In this document: piece by piece, positions 16,002 to 24,410 of the stretch
Position numbering within the stretch: the stretch's first letter is position 1
Layout: each line of letters begins with the position of its first letter
Source of the DNA: Streptomyces massasporeus
GTDB lineage: Bacteria; Actinomycetota; Actinomycetes; Streptomycetales; Streptomycetaceae
Reading direction: 5' to 3'
Assembly: GCF_014648995.1 (NCBI RefSeq)
Contig: NZ_BMSE01000001.1
Location: 62,001 to 126,000 of the forward strand
DNA length: 64,000 nt
Notes under the pieces: model-generated
Told to the model about the DNA's origin: nothing
What the model saw: only the letters and a program-made list of their open reading frames with translations
The model's database searches: none
Translations under genes and position numbers: made by a program

Positions 16002-17198
16002 TTACCAGGTCACGGGGAGTTCCAGCAGCCCCTGGATGGTGTCGCCGGGCTTGAAGGGGATCTCCTCGGCCGGGGCGGCCAGGCGCAGGGTGGGCAGCCG
16101 GTCGAAGAGGCTGTGCAGGGCGATCTCCAGCTCGGCCCGGGCGAGGTTCTGGCCGAGGCACTGGTGGATGCCGAAGCCGAACGCGACGTGGTGCCGGGCC
16201 GGGCGGCTCCAGTCGAGCGTGTCCGGCTCGGGGTAGACCGTCTCGTCGCGGTTGATGACGGAGGTCGCGAAGACCACTCCCTCGCCCTTGCGGATCGTCG
16301 TCCCGGCCACCTCGATGTCGTCCACGGCGAGGCGCAGCATGCCGTCCGCGATCGACAGCATCCGCATCAGTTCCTCGACCGCGGCCGGCAGCAGCCGGGG
16401 GTCCGCGCGCAGCTCGGCGAGCCGCTCGGGATGCTGGAGCAGGGTGAAGGTGCCGAGCGAGATCATGTTGGCGGTCGTCTCGTGGCCCGCGACCAGCAGG
16501 ATGAGGGCCATGGCGATCAGGCCCTCGCGGTCGAGGTCGCCCTCACGCAGCTGCCGGTGGACCAGGTCGTCCAGGAGGCCGGTGCCGGGGTCCTGCTGCT
16601 TGCGGTCGATCAGCTCGCCGAAGTACGTCTCCAGCCGGTCGCGGGCGTCGAGCACGTCGGTGGTCTCGGGGCCGCGCAGCAGCCGTCGCGACTGGGTCTC
16701 GAAGAAGTCGTGGTCGGAGTACGGGACGCCCAGCAGGGCGCAGATCACCATGGACGGCACCGGCAGCGCGAAGGCGCTCACCAGGTCGGCGACCGGACCC
16801 GCGGCGATCATCGCGTCGAGCCGTTCGTCCACGATCTGCTGGATCCGTGGCCGGAGTTCGACGGCCCGCTTGAGGGTGAAGTCCCCGACGACCATCCGCC
16901 GCTGGGCGCGGTGCTCGGGGTCGTCGACGCCGAGCAGGGCCGTTCTGCGGTTGCGGACCCCGGCGAAGCGCTTGGTGGGGGCGGGGAAGCCGGGCCGGTC
17001 GCGGTTGGACGACAGGCGCGGGTCTGCCAGCAACGCGCGGGCGGTGGCGTGCCCGCTGACGAGCCATGCCTCGCGTCCGTCGAAGAGGGTGATGCGGGTC
17101 AGGGGGCGTTCGGTGCGCAGCGCGTCGTAGGCGGCGGGCGGGTGGTAGGGGCAGGTCCGGCTCTGAGGGAAGGCGACGTGTGCGGTCGTGTCCGTCAT
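16002..17198 (-). CDS. Cytochrome P450, CYP105-like
   Basis: A 398-residue soluble class I P450. The I-helix reads V-A-G-H-E-T-T-A-N-M with the normal acid-alcohol pair, the K-helix E-E-L-M-R contains ExxR, and the haem loop F-G-F-G-I-H-Q-C-L-G-Q places the axial Cys at about 347. Overall similarity to CYP105 is high; that family oxidises many drugs and secondary metabolites. ATG 17198 is preceded by GAGG; the frame reaches 17255 but would run into the operator. A ferredoxin gene follows directly. A perfect palindrome at 17237-17261 lies just upstream, so expression is likely induced by a substrate-sensing repressor. Confidence 0.93.
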   Translation of the reverse strand: MTDTTAHVAFPQSRTCPYHPPAAYDALRTERPLTRITLFDGREAWLVSGHATARALLADPRLSSNRDRPGFPAPTKRFAGVRNRRTALLGVDDPEHRAQRRMVVGDFTLKRAVELRPRIQQIVDERLDAMIAAGPVADLVSAFALPVPSMVICALLGVPYSDHDFFETQSRRLLRGPETTDVLDARDRLETYFGELIDRKQQDPGTGLLDDLVHRQLREGDLDREGLIAMALILLVAGHETTANMISLGTFTLLQHPERLAELRADPRLLPAAVEELMRMLSIADGMLRLAVDDIEVAGTTIRKGEGVVFATSVINRDETVYPEPDTLDWSRPARHHVAFGFGIHQCLGQNLARAELEIALHSLFDRLPTLRLAAPAEEIPFKPGDTIQGLLELPVTW

Positions 17199-17236
17199 GA
17201 AGACCTCGCAGACGAGTAGTGCGTCGTACCGATCTT

Positions 17237-17261
17237 CATTAGATGCCCCAGGCATCTAATG
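17237..17261. promoter_or_regulatory. Operator of the P450-ferredoxin pair
   Basis: Perfect 11-bp inverted repeat, arms CATTAGATGCC and GGCATCTAATG, 3-base spacer. It begins 38 bases upstream of the P450 start codon and is far AT-richer than its surroundings. It differs from the TetR operator at 15159-15209, so another regulator should bind it. Confidence 0.8.
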
Positions 17262-17548
17262 GGGCGACGCGAAGTTCGGCCAGATCGCCGACGCCGGCAA
17301 CATGGCCGGGGAACGCCGCCTCCCTGCTCGAACACCGGGGGCGCAGGCGCGTGTTGCGGGTTCACCGTCCTTGCCGGGGCGCGGGTGCGGCGGCGCCGAT
17401 TCGAAAACCGGTTGTCGGCGGGGCCGGGCAGGCCTCAGGATCCGGCCATGCCTACGTTCACCGTTGCCCTGCCGTTGTCCGCCGCCGCTTCCGCCGCGGG
17501 CCGACAGCAGCAGTCCGGCCGCCGGGGAGGACCGACGCCGCCGCGGTC
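17262..17548. other. Gap between P450 operator and LysE gene, no convincing gene
   Basis: 287 bases with short open frames but no recognisable protein and no strong hairpin. It may contain the promoter of the LysE-type gene or decayed coding sequence. Confidence 0.4.
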
Positions 17549-18181
17549 ATGACGGCCGCGCTCGTCGCCGGGCTGCTCGCCGGGTACGGCATCGCCGTCC
17601 CCGTGGGCGCCGTCGGGACCTACCTCGTCTCCCTCACCGCCCGCACCACCCTGCGCACCGGTGTCTGCGCCGCGCTCGGCGTCGCCACCGCCGACGGGCT
17701 CTACGCCCTCGCGGCCACCCTCGGGGGCACCGCTCTGGCGTCCGCGCTGCGGCCGGTGCTCGGTCCGCTGCGCTGGGTGTGCGTAGCGGTGCTGCTGGCC
17801 CTGGCGGCATGGGGCGCCGTCACCGCGCTGCGCGAGTACCGCGGCCACCGGCTCGCGACCCGTAACGCCCCCGCTCCCCCGGGCCCCGCCCGGGCCTACC
17901 TGGGTCTGCTGGGCATCACCCTGCTGAACCCCACCACCGTCGTCTACTTCGCGGCCCTCGTGCTCGGTTCCCAGGCCACCGGCCCGGCCGGTCCACTGGA
18001 GCAGGGCGTGTTCGTGCTGGCCGCGTTCGCCGCCTCCGCGAGCTGGCAGGTGCTGCTGGCCGGGAGCGGCGCCCTGTTGGGCCGTGCGCTGACCGGCCAC
18101 CGGGGGCGGCTGGCGACGGCTCTGGTCGCGAGCGGCGTGATGACGGCTCTGGCCGTGCGGATGGCGCTCGCGCCGGGGTGA
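17549..18181 (+). CDS. LysE-type amino-acid/threonine exporter
   Basis: A 210-residue membrane protein with six hydrophobic segments. The first segment carries the LysE/RhtB signature P-V-G-A-V-G-T-Y-L-V (family form PGPxxxxV) and the second half has L-L-N-P-T-T-V-V-Y-F, typical of the family's N-P motif. LysE proteins export basic amino acids, threonine or similar compounds. ATG 17549 begins directly at the first membrane segment. A GGAGG at 17526-17530 is rather far upstream (18 bases), so the start is good on structure but not on ribosome site. Confidence 0.82.
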   Translation: MTAALVAGLLAGYGIAVPVGAVGTYLVSLTARTTLRTGVCAALGVATADGLYALAATLGGTALASALRPVLGPLRWVCVAVLLALAAWGAVTALREYRGHRLATRNAPAPPGPARAYLGLLGITLLNPTTVVYFAALVLGSQATGPAGPLEQGVFVLAAFAASASWQVLLAGSGALLGRALTGHRGRLATALVASGVMTALAVRMALAPG

Positions 18182-18286
18182 GGGCCGTTTTCCGGCCCGA
18201 TCCGCCCCGGTGCGGATGATTCCCGGGGGCATGGGTGTTCAAGACGGGTGGCGATGAGCCGCGGACGCGACGATGGGACGGATGCC

Positions 18287-18736
18287 ATGCCTCTCGAAGG
18301 CGAGTACGAACCCAGCCCGACGCAGTGGGTGCGCAAGCAGGTCGAGCTGTACGAGAGCTCCGGCGGCAAGGAGGGGACGACGCTTCAGGGCTCGAAGATG
18401 CCGGTCGTCGTCCTGACCTCGCGCGGGGCGCGGAGCGGGAAGCTGCGCAAGACGCCGGTGATGCGGGTGGAGCACGAGGGGCGCTACGCCGCGGTGGCTT
18501 CGCTCGGCGGGTCGCCCAAGCATCCGGTCTGGTACTTCAACCTCCTGGCCGATCCGCACGTGGAGCTCCAGGACGGGCCGGTGAAGCAGGACATGACCGC
18601 CCGTGAGGTCACGGGCGAGGAGAAGGCGGCCTGGTGGGAGCGGGCCGTCGCGGCCTACCCGGCGTATGCCGACTACCAGAAGAAGACGGACCGGGAGATC
18701 CCGGTGTTCGTCCTGGAGCCGGCCGAGGGCGGCTGA
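18287..18736 (+). CDS. F420/deazaflavin-dependent nitroreductase-family protein (Ddn-like)
   Basis: A 149-residue split-beta-barrel protein of the Ddn/DUF385 family that binds coenzyme F420. Family motifs are [26 protein letters not shown] (deazaflavin phosphate-binding region) and the [15 protein letters not shown] signature. Mycobacterial members reduce quinones and activate nitroimidazoles. I chose ATG 18287 because homologues begin M-x-L-E-G-E-Y-E-P; a GTG at 18248 would add 13 residues with little support. The ribosome site is weak for either start. Confidence 0.88.
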   Translation: MPLEGEYEPSPTQWVRKQVELYESSGGKEGTTLQGSKMPVVVLTSRGARSGKLRKTPVMRVEHEGRYAAVASLGGSPKHPVWYFNLLADPHVELQDGPVKQDMTAREVTGEEKAAWWERAVAAYPAYADYQKKTDREIPVFVLEPAEGG

Positions 18737-18743
18737 GCACGGG

Positions 18744-18770
18744 GCCGGCTGCCCCGTGCGGGCAGCCGGC
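18744..18770. terminator. Strong hairpin between convergent genes
   Basis: Perfect 11-bp stem GCCGGCTGCCC/GGGCAGCCGGC, 5-base loop, 7 bases after the Ddn-like stop codon. It is followed on the + strand by seven A residues, so it lacks a U-tract for + transcripts. On the minus strand the U run precedes the hairpin. Confidence 0.6.
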
Positions 18771-18824
18771 AAAAAAATCTTGCTCCCCGGGTGTGTGAAC
18801 CCGCACCGAGGGGGCACGCGAGGT

Positions 18825-19784
18825 TCAGGCCCCGCCGCGTTCCCCCGTCGCGGCGGGGCTTTCTGCTGCCTCACGGGCGAGCCGGTCCGTCACGTCGAGG
18901 AATATCTGGTCCGCCTCGGGCACCGTCCGCGCGATGGATCGCTTGATCCGGACGGCGACCTCCTCGACGCGCTCGCTGTCCAGGCCGGGCACGAGGTCGA
19001 CACGGGCGGCCACGAGGGCCGTGTCCAGTCCGGTCTTCATCGTGAACAGCGCCTCCACACTGTCGATCTCCGGCTGGGCCCGCAGCAGTGACTCGATCCG
19101 CCCGCTCGACTCCGGGTCGGCCGCCTCGCCGATCAGCTGGTCGCGGGCGTCGCGGCCCAGCCGGAAGGCCACGTAGACCAGGAGCGCGCCGATCGCGAGC
19201 GAGGCGGACGCCTCCCACACCACCTGGCCGGTGACCATGTGCAGCGCCATGCCCACGATGGCCAGGGTGACGCCGAGCACCGCGGTGCCGTCCTCGGCGA
19301 CGACCGTGCGCAGGGCCGGGTCCCGCATCCCGGCACCGGCGCCGCCCTGCTTGCGCACCTGGTAGAGCGCCCGCAGCAGCGAACCGCCCTCCGCGAGGAG
19401 GGCGATCCCGAGCACGATCAGGCCGGCCACATAGCCGCCGAGTTCCTCCTCCGCACCGCTCGCCAGGGCCTCGAAGCCCTGGAAGAAGGAGAAACAGCCG
19501 CCCATGACGAAGATCCCGACGGCGGCGAGGAGCGACCAGAAGAACCGCTCCTTGCCGTAGCCGAAGGGATGACGCCGGTCGGCGGGGCGGCGGCTGCGGC
19601 GCAGTGCCGCGAGCAGGAACACCTCGTTCAGGCTGTCGGCCACCGAGTGGGCCGCCTCGGACAGCAGGGCGGGCGACCCCGCCGCCAGGCCGCCGATGGC
19701 CTTGGCCACCGCGATCACCAGATTGGCCGCGAGCGCCACCAGCACGGTGACGCGTGTCCTGCGATCACTTCCTTCATCAGTCAC
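18825..19784 (-). CDS. Cation diffusion facilitator (CDF) metal exporter
   Basis: A 319-residue CDF transporter. Six membrane segments occur between about 10 and 205. The zinc-site motifs A-A-H-S-V-A-D-S (form HxxxD in helix 2) and, in helix 5, V-A-E-D-G-T-A-V (family HxxxD/ExxxD position) are visible, followed by a C-terminal cytoplasmic domain (S-V-E-A-L-F-T-M-K-T-G). CDF proteins use the proton gradient to expel Zn2+, Fe2+, Co2+ or Mn2+. The open frame runs back to 19916; I prefer GTG 19784 (V-T-D-E-G-S-D-R-R-T-R-V) because the protein's similarity starts there and the longer form would reach into the divergent GST gene's leader. Confidence 0.87.
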   Translation of the reverse strand: MTDEGSDRRTRVTVLVALAANLVIAVAKAIGGLAAGSPALLSEAAHSVADSLNEVFLLAALRRSRRPADRRHPFGYGKERFFWSLLAAVGIFVMGGCFSFFQGFEALASGAEEELGGYVAGLIVLGIALLAEGGSLLRALYQVRKQGGAGAGMRDPALRTVVAEDGTAVLGVTLAIVGMALHMVTGQVVWEASASLAIGALLVYVAFRLGRDARDQLIGEAADPESSGRIESLLRAQPEIDSVEALFTMKTGLDTALVAARVDLVPGLDSERVEEVAVRIKRSIARTVPEADQIFLDVTDRLAREAAESPAATGERGGA

Positions 19785-19884
19785 CCACGCCGATTGCCCC
19801 GGTCGGCGGTGCTCACACCGTGCCGTCGGCGGAAAACGGGGAACGCGTTCACCAGGGTCCACGTACGGCAAGGAGGTCACCCCC

Positions 19885-20910
19885 ATGAGCCGCGACGACG
19901 GCGACGACGGCAACACCGGCTACGGAAGGAGGACGTTCAAACGGTCCAAGGCGCATTTCGCGGACCGCATCACCGCGGACGGCCGGGACGGCTGGCCGGT
20001 CGAAGCCGGCCGCTACCGTCTGGTCGTCAGCCGCGCCTGCCCGTGGGCGAGCCGGTCGCTGGTCTCCCGGCGGCTGCTCGGCCTGGAGGACGCCCTGTCC
20101 CTGGCCGTCGCCGACCCGCTCCAGGACGACCGCAGCTGGCGCTTCACACTCGACGAGGACGGCCGCGACCCGGTCCTCGGCATCCGCTTCCTCGCCGAGG
20201 CCTACGACCGGCGCGAGAGCGACTACCCCGGCGGGGTCAGTGTGCCGGCGATCGTGGACGTGCCCAGCGGACGGCTGGTGACCAACGACTACCAGCAGCT
20301 CACCCTCGACCTCGCGACCGAGTGGACGTCCCTGCACCGGGACGGCGCGCCCGACCTGTACCCGGACAAGCTGCGCGACGAGATCGACGAGGTGATGGCG
20401 GGCGTCTACGAGGACGTCAACAACGGCGTCTACAAGGCGGGGTTCGCCACCGGGCAGGAGGAGTACGAGGCCGCCTGCGCCGGGGTGTTCCGCCGGCTGG
20501 AGCTGCTCGCGGACCGGCTGGAGCGGCAGCGGTACCTCGTCGGCGACACGATCACCGAGGCGGACATCCGGCTGTTCACCACGCTGGTGCGCTTCGACGC
20601 GGTCTACCACGGCCACTTCAAGTGCAATCGCTGGAAGCTGACGGAGAATCAGGTGCTGTGGGCGTACGTCCGCGACCTCTACCAGACGCCCGGGTTCGGC
20701 GACACCGTCGACTTCGACCACATCAAGCGCCACTACCACCAGGTGCACACGGGCATCAATCCGACCGGCATCGTGCCGCTCGGCCCGGATCTGTCCGGCT
20801 GGCTGACCCCGCACCACCGCGAGGAGCTGGCCGGCCGCCCGTTCGGTGACGGCACACCGCCCGGGCCGGTCCGCCCCGAGGAGCGGATCCCGGCGGCGCA
20901 CACCCCCTGA
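19885..20910 (+). CDS. Glutathionyl-hydroquinone reductase-like (xi-class GST)
   Basis: A 341-residue glutathione-transferase-fold protein of the ECM4/YqjG xi class. The catalytic Cys lies in S-R-A-C-P-W-A-S-R, the thioredoxin cis-Pro region reads V-S-V-P-A-I-V-D, and the C-terminal half has L-V-G-D-T-I-T-E-A-D-I-R-L-F-T-T-L and the N-Q-V-L-W-A-Y-V-R-D-L-Y-Q-T-P-G motif unique to this class. These enzymes reduce glutathionyl- or, in actinobacteria, probably mycothiol-linked hydroquinones. AAGGAGG is 8 bases before ATG 19885, which fixes the start. A DUF4235 gene follows 36 bases later in the same direction. Confidence 0.93.
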   Translation: MSRDDGDDGNTGYGRRTFKRSKAHFADRITADGRDGWPVEAGRYRLVVSRACPWASRSLVSRRLLGLEDALSLAVADPLQDDRSWRFTLDEDGRDPVLGIRFLAEAYDRRESDYPGGVSVPAIVDVPSGRLVTNDYQQLTLDLATEWTSLHRDGAPDLYPDKLRDEIDEVMAGVYEDVNNGVYKAGFATGQEEYEAACAGVFRRLELLADRLERQRYLVGDTITEADIRLFTTLVRFDAVYHGHFKCNRWKLTENQVLWAYVRDLYQTPGFGDTVDFDHIKRHYHQVHTGINPTGIVPLGPDLSGWLTPHHREELAGRPFGDGTPPGPVRPEERIPAAHTP

Positions 20911-20946
20911 CCACCTTCACCCCCCTTCAGCTACCAAGGAGTTCCC

Positions 20947-21243
20947 GTGGCAAAGAAGAAGAAGATGTCTCTCGCGTACCAGCCCCTCGGGTTCGTGCTC
21001 GGCTGGTCGGGCGGCTGGCTGGCCGGGCTCGCCTTCCGCAAGACGTGGATGGCGATCCGGCACGAGGAGGACGCGCCCGACGCGCTGGACAAGGACCGCG
21101 GCTGGGGCGAAGTGCTGCTGGCCGCGGCGGTCCAGGGCGCCATCTTCGCGGTGGTGCGCAGCGCCGTGGACCGTGCCGGTGCCAAGGCGATCGAGCGTTC
21201 GACCGGAACCTGGCCGGCCGGCGAGAAGGGCGGCCGGGACTGA
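20947..21243 (+). CDS. DUF4235 small membrane protein
   Basis: A 98-residue protein. It begins with a Lys run (M-A-K-K-K-K-M), then a short hydrophobic segment (L-G-F-V-L-G-W-S-G-G-W-L-A-G-L-A-F) and a second amphipathic/hydrophobic segment (E-V-L-L-A-A-A-V-Q-G-A-I-F-A-V-V). This matches DUF4235, a family of unknown function common in Streptomyces, probably peripheral or bitopic in the membrane. The GTG start has AAGGAG 6 bases upstream. It may form an operon with the GST-like gene before it and is closed by a strong terminator. Confidence 0.88.
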   Translation: MAKKKKMSLAYQPLGFVLGWSGGWLAGLAFRKTWMAIRHEEDAPDALDKDRGWGEVLLAAAVQGAIFAVVRSAVDRAGAKAIERSTGTWPAGEKGGRD

Positions 21244-21250
21244 CACCGAC

Positions 21251-21285
21251 GCGGCCCCGCCCGGCACCGTACCGGGCGGGGCCGC
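21251..21285 (+). terminator. Strong hairpin terminator after DUF4235
   Basis: Perfect 14-bp stem GCGGCCCCGCCCGG/CCGGGCGGGGCCGC with a 7-base loop, 7 bases after the stop codon; typical U-poor actinobacterial terminator. Confidence 0.85.
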
Positions 21286-21386
21286 GCTGTGCTCGGCCGT
21301 TCCTCTGGATCGTCTTCGTGGTGGGCGCGGCTCGGGGCGCAGGACGACGGCCAGGGCCTGCCGGCGCCGCCGTGCGTACGCCGGAC

Positions 21387-21779
21387 TCAGCCCTGCTTGG
21401 GTGCCGTCGGGGCGGTGCGGCGCAGGGTGAAGGAGTGGCCTGCCGGGTCGGCGTAGCCGCGTTCCTCCAGGGGGCCCGAAGGGTCCTTGGCCTCCAGGGG
21501 GCGGCCGCCGAGGCCGATGACGCGGCGTTCGACCGCGTCGAGGTCGTCGACCACGAACTCCAGGTGGGCCTGGAGGGAGTTCTCGGGGCGCGGCCAGCTG
21601 GGCGGGGTCGCGTTGACGTCCCGGCGCAGTGCGATCCGGAAGCCGTCGGGGCTCTTGATCTCCACCCGGTTGGCGGTGGCGTCCGACTCCTCCCCCTCCA
21701 GCAGTTCCTTGTAGAACGCGGCGAGCTTCTCGGGCTCGGCGCAGTCGAGCACGACGACCCCCGCTTTCACCAGTGCCAT
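21387..21779 (-). CDS. VOC-family (glyoxalase-like) protein
   Basis: A 130-residue vicinal-oxygen-chelate protein made of two beta-alpha-beta-beta-beta units. The first has V-V-L-D-C-A-E-P-E-K-L-A-A-F-Y and the second has H-L-E-F-V-V-D-D-L-D-A-V with the closing D-P-A-G-H-S-F-T-L. The metal-binding positions are only partly conserved. Such actinobacterial proteins can be antibiotic-binding or simple lyases; no substrate can be assigned. It is a single gene with its own start (ATG 21779). Confidence 0.83.
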   Translation of the reverse strand: MALVKAGVVVLDCAEPEKLAAFYKELLEGEESDATANRVEIKSPDGFRIALRRDVNATPPSWPRPENSLQAHLEFVVDDLDAVERRVIGLGGRPLEAKDPSGPLEERGYADPAGHSFTLRRTAPTAPKQG

Positions 21780-21858
21780 GTCTCCTCCGCAGGATTCCGG
21801 TCGCGAGGCGGTCGTGCCGCGCGGACCCGTACCTTGCGGATATCCCGGAGCGGCGGAT

Positions 21859-22326
21859 TCAGTCGGTCTTCAACCACCGTCCGTCGCGCATGAGTTCGCG
21901 CCCGTCGAGCTCGTCGGCCTCCCGCCAGGCCTGGATCCGCCGCGGCACGACACGGAAGTAGAGGTACGGCGTGGCCAGCCTGCGGGGGTCGAACCCGGTC
22001 TTGGCGGCGAAGAGTTCGGCGTCCTGCTCGGTCAGCTCGCCGGGCTGGACCGTCTCGACGGTGCCCTCGACGAGGACGACGTCACGGGTCGGCCCGATGC
22101 CCACCCGGGCCCGGCCGGAGGCGGCCAGATTCCGTCCGGTGGGGCTGGAGGCGGGCGTGGCGAACAACAGGTACGAGCCGTTCCACAGGAAGGACAGCGG
22201 GACGAGGTACGGCGTCCCCGACGCGCCGTCGGCCGTGGCGACCCACGCGTCCACGTCGTGTTCCAGGCGGTGCAGGGTGTCCTTCTTGCGCTGCTCGGCG
22301 CTGCGTACGGGTGCGGACGTCGTCAT
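21859..22326 (-). CDS. PPOX-class F420-dependent oxidoreductase-like protein
   Basis: A 155-residue split-barrel protein of the pyridoxamine-5'-phosphate-oxidase superfamily. Typical segments are D-A-W-V-A-T-A-D-G-A-S-G-T-P-Y-L-V-P-L-S-F and the N-L-A-A-S-G-R-A-R-V-G-I-G turn. Most Streptomyces members of this size bind F420 and reduce small molecules, though some bind FMN or haem. The start has AGGAGG upstream. It runs away from the terpene-synthase-like gene, with a 306-base gap between them. A haem- or biliverdin-linked role is possible but not shown. Confidence 0.8.
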   Translation of the reverse strand: MTTSAPVRSAEQRKKDTLHRLEHDVDAWVATADGASGTPYLVPLSFLWNGSYLLFATPASSPTGRNLAASGRARVGIGPTRDVVLVEGTVETVQPGELTEQDAELFAAKTGFDPRRLATPYLYFRVVPRRIQAWREADELDGRELMRDGRWLKTD

Positions 22327-22632
22327 CGGTGTGCCTCCTGAGAAGTCGTCGGACAGACCGAGTCCAGTGTGCCGCCGGGCAACCGCAGAGGCCCGGCGGA
22401 CGCGACACGCCGAGTGAGGGACGAGGGAGTATACGCAGCTCAGGAGCCTTGAGCAGTAACGGACATCACGGTCCGGTCACGCGTAGATCAATTTGACGTT
22501 GGGCAGATTGGTTCCGCTTCAACTTTCGTGCCACGAACCCCGGTTCGAGCGGATGGGCGCTCACCCTGACCGTCCACCCGCAGAGGCGGGGAAATTCGTG
22601 CTGCCGTGACCACAGCTTGAAGGGAGACCCGT
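22327..22632. other. 306-base divergent intergenic region
   Basis: Separates two divergent genes and is less GC-rich than its flanks around 22430-22520. No gene or strong palindrome is visible. It must contain the promoter of the isoprenoid-synthase-like gene; TTGAGC followed by TAGATC around 22450-22490 is a possible but weak match. Confidence 0.4.
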
Positions 22633-24363
22633 GTGAAACCTCGAGTCGTTGGCGGTGGTCCGGAGATTTCCACCGACACCTTCCTCCCTGCCCGTCCGAG
22701 CGCCCAGCTCCAGTCCGCGGAGGCGGGGAACTCCCTGGCCCGCCTCTTCGCTCACCACACAAAACGGTGCACGGACGAGTTCCGCGCTTCCCAGAACGCC
22801 GCTCAGCAGCGGCTGGACACACTCCGATCCCCTCACTCCAGGACCACGTTGCATGTCGAGGGAGCCCTCCGTCTGGCGCCGCGCGCATTCCTCCCGCCCG
22901 ACGAGGAGGGCTCCGCCAGGTTGCAGCGGCTCGACGCCGGCCTGCGCGTGATCGAGGCAGCCTTTCCCCAGGTCAGCACCGATATCGAGCTCTGCCGACT
23001 GACCTGCGCGATGCTGGAAGGGGCATGGAGGAGCCGAGCACTCGCCGCGCCGCGCGAGGAGGAGCGGACCGCCGTGTGCGACTGCTCGCTGTGCGGTCGG
23101 CTGCCCACGCCCCCCGAGCGCACGCCGGCTGACTACGGTTGGCGGCAGAGCGCCGGTCGTCCCCTCACAGTCAAGACCTGGCCCTACGCCAGGGAACTCG
23201 ACAGCGTCCTGACCGGTGGATGGGTCTTGGCCCGGGTGTTGAACGACTTCGAACGAGACCTCGGCTACCGCCACCGCTTCGAGGACGACATCCTGCTCTT
23301 CCACGAGTACAAGCGCGTGATCGACACCATAGACACCACGCACCTCACCCAGCTCATTGAAGCCCGCCTGGCCGAGAACTTCAGCACCAACACCGCACGT
23401 GCCCTGGTCTGCGGCCTCTACGCGGCCCACAAACGATCGGCGGACGAGTACTGGCTCCAGCAACACCACGCGGGCAGCGTCGTACTCCCCCAGACCAACC
23501 CGCTCGGCCAGAGCGCCTACTCCGTCCTGCAGATGATGGACTGCCTGTTCTGGCACGTCTCGCCCGACACAGAGCTCTGGCAGGAAGAACACCTCGCCTC
23601 CTTGCTGCTGTGCCGCGTCGTCGACGACATGATCGACGTACGAGCCGACGCCCTCACCGGCGAGATCAGCAACTTCTGGCTCGCCGACATGCCCACCCAC
23701 GTCAAGGTCCTCTACGCCGCCGCCGCCATCGCCCTCATCAAGTACGGCTGCATGCCCGAGGCGCATTCGCCGATGTGGAACACCTGGCTGATGCCCAGCA
23801 CCATCGTCTGGCTGGGGCTCACGGGCCGCCACGCCCTGTGGTTCGACGGCATCACCCAGGGCCTCCCCCCGGCCGAGGGGTGCCCGTTGTGCGACCTTCA
23901 GCCGGACGCGTGCACCGGTGTCCTCACCCACGGCATGACCCTCACCATCGCCCCGCGGCCCACCGCACCGGCTCTGGGCACCCACGCCGCCGAGCTGTCC
24001 GCCCGCTGCCGGGCCCAGTACCCAAGGACATGGCCCCTCTTCGACGCCGAGCTCCGTGCCTTCGAAGCACTGCACGGTCCCTGGCACGGCAGCATCGACA
24101 GCACCTGGGAGGTCCTGCGCCGCACATACATCACCGCCGTGGAGGCGGCCGGCGACGCACCGTCCACGGCCCGCGCTCGTGAGATCCAACAGGACTCCGG
24201 CGCAGTCGGAGCCGAGTTCTTCCACACCCTGCAAGACCCTCGGACCGGGAGGGAGGACATCGCACTGCTCGCCTACATGTTCGGCTGCGCCCACCCGCAT
24301 TTCCTCTGGAGCGCCACGGGATACCGGCCCTCGGACCTCGCAGGCGACTGGCTCGACGGCTGA
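22633..24363 (+). CDS. Atypical isoprenoid-synthase-like protein beside conservon
   Basis: A 576-residue, mostly helical protein. A DDxxD motif (D-D-M-I-D, 331-335) sits in a helix with the context L-L-L-C-R-V-V-D-D-M-I-D-V-R-A-D, followed by T-G-E-I-S-N-F-W. This resembles either the first aspartate motif or the NSE/DTE region of class I terpene/prenyl synthases. A second acidic helix N-D-F-E-R-D lies near 204. CxCxxC (149-154) and CxxC (417-420) clusters are unusual for such enzymes. The length is about 1.6-fold that of normal bacterial terpene cyclases. GTG 22633 has GAAGGGAG 6 bases upstream. It converges on a conservon whose last gene is a P450, suggesting a joint product. Function is inferred only. 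Confidence 0.6.
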   Translation: MKPRVVGGGPEISTDTFLPARPSAQLQSAEAGNSLARLFAHHTKRCTDEFRASQNAAQQRLDTLRSPHSRTTLHVEGALRLAPRAFLPPDEEGSARLQRLDAGLRVIEAAFPQVSTDIELCRLTCAMLEGAWRSRALAAPREEERTAVCDCSLCGRLPTPPERTPADYGWRQSAGRPLTVKTWPYARELDSVLTGGWVLARVLNDFERDLGYRHRFEDDILLFHEYKRVIDTIDTTHLTQLIEARLAENFSTNTARALVCGLYAAHKRSADEYWLQQHHAGSVVLPQTNPLGQSAYSVLQMMDCLFWHVSPDTELWQEEHLASLLLCRVVDDMIDVRADALTGEISNFWLADMPTHVKVLYAAAAIALIKYGCMPEAHSPMWNTWLMPSTIVWLGLTGRHALWFDGITQGLPPAEGCPLCDLQPDACTGVLTHGMTLTIAPRPTAPALGTHAAELSARCRAQYPRTWPLFDAELRAFEALHGPWHGSIDSTWEVLRRTYITAVEAAGDAPSTARAREIQQDSGAVGAEFFHTLQDPRTGREDIALLAYMFGCAHPHFLWSATGYRPSDLAGDWLDG

Positions 24364-24365
24364 CG

Positions 24366-24400
24366 CCGCTGCCCGGTCGGCAGAGCCGGCCGGGCAGCGG
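24366..24400. terminator. Shared hairpin terminator, convergent genes
   Basis: Perfect 11-bp stem CCGCTGCCCGG/CCGGGCAGCGG with a 13-base loop, located between the stops of the isoprenoid-synthase-like gene (24361-24363) and the P450 gene (24411-24413). Serves both strands. Confidence 0.8.
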
Positions 24401-24410
24401 CCTTCCGGGC

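Noticed and set aside
18778..18835. tRNA-like pattern around GGGTGTGTGAACCCG
   Set aside because: No acceptor stem or full cloverleaf could be drawn; only a short hairpin remains.
19785..19916. N-terminal extension of the CDF exporter
   Set aside because: No homology-like sequence or ribosome site, and it would overlap the divergent GST gene's leader.
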